Positions 60,497-64,000 of a stretch of 64,000 bases of DNA are shown piece after piece. The notes beneath the pieces are model-generated. The model did not search any database, was not told the DNA's origin, and worked only from the letters and a program-made list of their open reading frames with translations. The translations under genes were made by a program, and so were the position numbers. The stretch is from Sphingobium sp. TKS (GTDB lineage Bacteria; Pseudomonadota; Alphaproteobacteria; Sphingomonadales; Sphingomonadaceae). Numbering within the stretch: position 1 is the first letter of the stretch; each line of letters starts with the position of its first letter. The DNA lies in the NCBI RefSeq assembly GCF_001563265.1, contig NZ_CP005083.1, forward strand, positions 4,185,858 to 4,249,857. The letters are read 5' to 3'.

Positions 60497-61302
60497 CAGG
60501 CCGCGCCGAGCAGATCCAGCGGAGCGACCTCATCGCGTGAGGGAAGGGCAAGGCCGGACACCATCTCGCGCAGTTCCTGCCGCGCGGCGATATGGCTGAC
60601 GCCCAGTTCGCCCAGATGCCCCTTGTCGAGCAAGGTAAGCCCCGAGGGGAAGAGTTCGCGGAAGACCACACGTTCGGAAAGACCCGGAATCACGCGGAAT
60701 CCGACGCGGCGGGAGAGTTCCATCAGCGCATCGCCCACACGCTTCTTGTTGCGGGCGTCATGATGCTGGACGCGGTTGCGCAGCACCACCCAGTCGATGG
60801 TCACGCCATCGGCCTTGGCGCGGGTCTTGCGTGCCTCGAAAATCAGTTCGGAATAGAAGGAGAGCCGCTTCACCTTGAAGGTTTCGGCGTCCACCTGACC
60901 AATCAGGTCGAAATCGACGAAGCTGTCGTTCATCGGCGTCACCAGCGTATTGGCGCGAGCGGCCATGTGGCGGGCATAATCATCGTCGCGGCCGGGGGTA
61001 TCGATGACCAGGAAATCCTTGCCCTCGGCCATGGCGGCGGCTTGTTCCTCCAGCGCCTGGACATTGTCGCCCTTGAACACGGCAAAGTCCGGAGTCGGCA
61101 GGTCGATGCCGCGACGGCGCGCGGTATCGGCGCGGTTTTCCATATAGCGGGTGATGGTGCGCTGGCGCGGATCGAGGTCGATCATGCCGACGCGATGACC
61201 CAATACCGTCAGCGCGATGGCCGTATGCACGGCTGTCGTGGACTTGCCGGTTCCGCCTTTCTCATTGGCGAAGACGATATGGTGCGTTTGGGCGTTCGCC
61301 AT
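60496..61302 (-). CDS. mipZ: MipZ, division-plane positioning ATPase
   Basis: 268 residues from ATG 61302. The ParA-type deviant Walker A is FANEKGGTGKSTTAVHTA. IDLDPRQRTITRYMENRA and LVIDTPGRDDDYARHMA follow, matching MipZ. In Caulobacter, MipZ forms a gradient from the poles that inhibits FtsZ and places the division site at midcell. The start is favoured by AAGGT before ATG; a longer frame extends upstream without support. It is divergent from panC (109-base gap). Confidence 0.92.
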   Translation of the reverse strand: MANAQTHHIVFANEKGGTGKSTTAVHTAIALTVLGHRVGMIDLDPRQRTITRYMENRADTARRRGIDLPTPDFAVFKGDNVQALEEQAAAMAEGKDFLVIDTPGRDDDYARHMAARANTLVTPMNDSFVDFDLIGQVDAETFKVKRLSFYSELIFEARKTRAKADGVTIDWVVLRNRVQHHDARNKKRVGDALMELSRRVGFRVIPGLSERVVFRELFPSGLTLLDKGHLGELGVSHIAARQELREMVSGLALPSRDEVAPLDLLGAA

Positions 61303-61411
61303 CGGACCTTGATAACCCCGTTGATTGTCGCATTGTCGGTTGACCGTTTGAACCGGCCATGCCTTAGCAGGATGTACCCCTGTTGATGCCCTTATCGGAG
61401 CCACTCCCGTC

Positions 61412-62257
61412 GTGCAAATCCTCCGTGATCTCGCTTCGCTCAGAACCGCCATCGAAGCGCTGAAAAGCGACGGAAAACCGTTGGCGCTGGTGCCCACCAT
61501 GGGCGCGCTGCATGACGGGCATATGGCGCTGGTGGAGGAAGCGCGGCGCCATGCCGGGCATGTAGTCGTGTCGATCTTCGTCAACCCGCGCCAATTCGGC
61601 GTGAACGAGGATCTGGACGCCTATCCACGGCGCGAAGCCAAGGACGCGCAGATGTTGCAGGCGGCCGGAGTCGATATGCTCTGGGCGCCGACGGTCGATG
61701 TCATGTATCCGGCGGGCTATGCCACCAACATCTCCGTGTCGGGCGTGACCGAAGGGCTGGATGGCGCGGCGCGGCCGGGGCATTTCGACGGCGTGGCGAC
61801 GGTGGTGACGAAGCTGTTCAATCAAGTCCGGCCGGATGTCGCGCTGTTTGGAGAGAAGGATTATCAGCAGCTCGCCGTGATCCGGCAGATGGTGCGCGAT
61901 CTGGATGTGCCGATCGAGATTATCGGCGTGCCGACCCAGCGGGCCGAGGATGGATTGGCGCTCTCTTCCCGTAATGCCTATCTGACCGAGGAGGAGCGCA
62001 AGGACGCGCTCGCTCTGCCCCGCGCTTTGGGTGAAGCGGCGCGGCAGATGGAAAAGGGCGCGACCGTCGAGGCTGCCATCGCCAAGGCGATCGCGATGCT
62101 GGCCACGCACGGCTTTGATCCGATCGACTATGTGACGCTGTGCGATGCGGTGACGCTGGAGCCAATGACCGTGCTGGACCGCCCAGCGCGGCTGCTGGGC
62201 GCGGCGAAGCTCGGAAAGACGCGGCTGATCGATAATATCGCGGTCGATCCGATTTAA
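61412..62257 (+). CDS. panC: Pantoate--beta-alanine ligase
   Basis: 281 residues from a GTG start. Pantothenate synthetase motifs are complete: LVPTMGALHDGHMALVEEA (HxGH), VSIFVNPRQFG, LFGEKDYQQLAVI, and GLALSSRNAYLT. It condenses pantoate and beta-alanine with ATP to make vitamin B5 for CoA. A long inverted repeat (62,261-62,343) follows 3 bases after the stop and may end the transcript in both directions. Confidence 0.95.
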   Translation: MQILRDLASLRTAIEALKSDGKPLALVPTMGALHDGHMALVEEARRHAGHVVVSIFVNPRQFGVNEDLDAYPRREAKDAQMLQAAGVDMLWAPTVDVMYPAGYATNISVSGVTEGLDGAARPGHFDGVATVVTKLFNQVRPDVALFGEKDYQQLAVIRQMVRDLDVPIEIIGVPTQRAEDGLALSSRNAYLTEEERKDALALPRALGEAARQMEKGATVEAAIAKAIAMLATHGFDPIDYVTLCDAVTLEPMTVLDRPARLLGAAKLGKTRLIDNIAVDPI

Positions 62258-62260
62258 ATT

Positions 62261-62343
62261 CCGTCATCCCAGCGAAAGCTGGGATCTCGTGAGGCTATTC
62301 TGTGCCCCATCGCCTGAGATCCCAGCTTTCGCTGGGATGACGG
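62261..62343. repeat. Paired REP-like inverted repeat between panC and hemJ
   Basis: Two perfect 28-bp arms (62,261-62,288 and 62,316-62,343) in inverted orientation, 27 bases apart. Each arm is itself a hairpin (CCCAGC-GAAA-GCTGGG). This is a doublet (BIME-like) of the same palindrome class as the single copies at 32,873, 39,748 and 47,806, with a GAAA loop. It separates convergent panC and hemJ and could terminate both. Confidence 0.85.
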
Positions 62344-62348
62344 CTTTA

Positions 62349-62792
62349 TCAAAACGGCTTCACGATCACCGCAATCACGATCACTGCGGCAGCGATTCCC
62401 GGAACCTCGTTCAGCAACCGCAATTGCTTCTCCGTCAACGGGCGCAGCCCCCTGGCGAGCTTCTTCGTATAGCCCGCGATCCAGCCATGATAGCCCGACA
62501 GGCCCAGCACGAAGAGCAGCTTCAGGTGGAACCAGCCGAAATGCCAGGCGCCGATCTCCACCATCAGCATGAGACCGAAGACCCAGACCAGAACCAGCGA
62601 CGGGTTGAGGATGATCTTGAGCAGCCGCCGTTCCCGGTCGATCCACTTCCTGTCCTCTTCGGACCCCACCGGGCATTGCTGGTGATAGACGAAGAAACGC
62701 GGCATCATGAACAGCCCCGCCATCAGGAAGATGACGAAGATGACATGCGCGGCTTTGACCCACAAATAGGCTGCTCCCAGATAAGGCATCAT
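62349..62792 (-). CDS. hemJ: Protoporphyrinogen oxidase HemJ
   Basis: 147 residues, four membrane helices. WVKAAHVIFVIFLMAGLFMM holds the conserved His, and RFFVYH and WFHLKLLFVLGLSGYHGW hold the conserved Lys and second His. These residues are essential in HemJ (family knowledge). It oxidises protoporphyrinogen IX in the penultimate heme step where HemG/HemY are absent. The ATG overlaps the hemE stop (62,789-62,792), so the two heme genes are co-translated. Confidence 0.92.
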   Translation of the reverse strand: MMPYLGAAYLWVKAAHVIFVIFLMAGLFMMPRFFVYHQQCPVGSEEDRKWIDRERRLLKIILNPSLVLVWVFGLMLMVEIGAWHFGWFHLKLLFVLGLSGYHGWIAGYTKKLARGLRPLTEKQLRLLNEVPGIAAAVIVIAVIVKPF

Positions 62793-63865
62793 CGACTCTC
62801 CGGCTGCGTCCGATTCTGGCGCACATGGCGGATCAGCGCTTCGACATGATCAATAGGCGTATCGGGGAGAATCCCATGGCCCAGGTTGAAGATATGTGGC
62901 CGCCCGGCAAAGGCTGCGCGGATATTGTCGACCGCCTCTTCCACTGCCTTGCCGCCGGCGATCAGCGCCAGCGGATCGAGATTCCCCTGCACCGGCAGTC
63001 CCTCCGGCAGTTCACGATCGGCCCAATGCGGATCGACCGTTTCATCGACGCCGATTGCATCGACTCCGGTCCCGACCGCATAATCGACCAGCTTCGCGCC
63101 TGCGCCCTTGGGAAAGCCGATGACCGGAATCTCTGGGTGGATCGCCTTCAACTTCTCCATGATCCTCTTATTTGGCTGAATCACCCAGCGCTCGAACTCC
63201 AGCGGGGCAAGGCTGCCCGCCCAACTGTCAAAAAGCTGGACCGCCTCCACCCCGGCCTCGATCTGGCCGGAGAGATAGATAACCGTCGCATCGATGAGCG
63301 CATCGATGAGCGCACCGAATTTTTCGGGCTGCTGATAGGCAAGACGGCGGGCCGCGCCCTGATCCTTGCTGCCCTGACCCGCGACCATATAGGTGGCGAT
63401 GGTCCAGGGGCTGCCTGCGAAGCCCAGGAAGGTCACTTCTGGGTCCAGCGCGGCCCTGACCTGCCGGACCGTCTCATAGACCGCCTCATAACGGCTGAAA
63501 TCGGGTTTGAGGGCCGACAACTCCGTCTCGGCCAGGATGGGCGCCAGACGCGGGCCTTCCCCGGCCTCGAACCAAAGATCCTGCCCCATGGCATAGGGCA
63601 CGATCAAAATGTCGGAAAACAGGATCGCGCCGTCGAAAGCGAAACGGCGCAAGGGCTGCAGGGTCACTTCCGCCGCCGCCCCGCTATCATAGACCAGTTC
63701 GAGGAATCCGCCCTTTTCCGCCCGCAATGCACGATATTCGGGGAGATAACGGCCCGCCTGCCGCATCAGCCACATGGGCGGCACATCAGGGCACGCCCCT
63801 TTCAGGACCGAAAGCAATGGCTTGGCGGATGGCCTGTTCGAAAGGCCGGCATCAGATCCCGTCAT
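62789..63865 (-). CDS. hemE: Uroporphyrinogen decarboxylase
   Basis: 358 residues from ATG 63865 (AAGAGAG upstream). Family motifs include MWLMRQAGRYLPEYR, FDGAILFSDILIVPYAMG with the catalytic Asp, FLGFAGSPWTIATYMV, and the C-terminal NLGHGILPDTP. It removes four carboxylates from uroporphyrinogen III to give coproporphyrinogen III. A TTG 8 codons earlier is possible. It heads the hemE-hemJ pair; the remaining 135 bases to the window edge hold no gene I can support. Confidence 0.96.
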   Translation of the reverse strand: MTGSDAGLSNRPSAKPLLSVLKGACPDVPPMWLMRQAGRYLPEYRALRAEKGGFLELVYDSGAAAEVTLQPLRRFAFDGAILFSDILIVPYAMGQDLWFEAGEGPRLAPILAETELSALKPDFSRYEAVYETVRQVRAALDPEVTFLGFAGSPWTIATYMVAGQGSKDQGAARRLAYQQPEKFGALIDALIDATVIYLSGQIEAGVEAVQLFDSWAGSLAPLEFERWVIQPNKRIMEKLKAIHPEIPVIGFPKGAGAKLVDYAVGTGVDAIGVDETVDPHWADRELPEGLPVQGNLDPLALIAGGKAVEEAVDNIRAAFAGRPHIFNLGHGILPDTPIDHVEALIRHVRQNRTQPESR

Positions 63866-64000
63866 ATACTCTCTTATATTTAGATTCAAAAAGGATGATG
63901 GAGATAGTTGGGCGGTTGGCAGCGGGGTTTATGCGCTGTGCCCGGATTTGCCAACAACTTGACTCCTGGGTGCCGCCGATTCCGGTCCGAGTCAGTCCGC

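Noticed and set aside
1..64000. CRISPR arrays and complete insertion sequences
   Set aside because: No regularly spaced direct repeats, no transposase, and no terminal inverted repeats around a gene were seen.

Overview
The window looks like chromosomal DNA from a Sphingomonadales alphaproteobacterium, probably close to Sphingobium. The evidence is high GC, a MipZ division ATPase, an EipA/DUF1134 protein, the Cbp3-DUF177-BamE neighbourhood, a FadL porin with a sphingomonad-like gene order, and short palindromic repeats built on a CCCGC-GAAG-GCGGG core. Genus assignment is inference; no rRNA is present.

Layout. 1-1,300: the edge of an element (integrase C-terminus, XRE regulator, small membrane protein) next to tRNA-Ser(GCT). 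1,524-5,190: housekeeping genes (eipA, dinB, DUF177, Cbp3-type chaperone, bamE). 5,230-36,777: a large exopolysaccharide (EPS) locus of the Wzx/Wzy type. It has a phosphoglycosyl transferase, four GT4 glycosyltransferases, flippase, polymerase/ligase, Wza-like exporter, outer-membrane barrel and Wzc-like co-polymerase/kinase. It also has many decorating enzymes: three sulfotransferase-family proteins, an N-formyltransferase, a PIG-L deacetylase, an aminotransferase, a UDP-sugar dehydratase, an ATP-grasp ligase, and a putative Fe(II)/2-oxoglutarate-type oxygenase. A lipoprotein parallel beta-helix lyase and a 1,245-residue RTX/cadherin protein sit at its right end. Two LuxR-type regulators with degenerate receiver domains lie inside it.

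36,781-39,722: a flavin reductase-like gene divergent from cofE-cofD-cofC, three genes of coenzyme F420 biosynthesis. 39,838-63,865: housekeeping genes (maeB, mutS, glnD, L,D-transpeptidase, ribA, xth, lolA, ftsK, GNAT, EamA transporter, ispG, fadL-type porin, phosphomannomutase/phosphoglucomutase, J-domain protein, mipZ, panC, hemJ, hemE). The phosphomutase could feed sugar-1-phosphates to the EPS locus.

The strongest unexplained non-coding signals are two pairs. (1) Two ~140-bp palindromic elements (42,141-42,282 and 50,254-50,393) share a conserved core, and their stems differ by compensatory changes. (2) Two homologous ~155-165-nt minus-strand regions (51,489-51,643 and 58,452-58,617) each have a series of hairpins, an anti-Shine-Dalgarno stretch and a UUCG-capped intrinsic terminator; they look like paralogous small RNAs.
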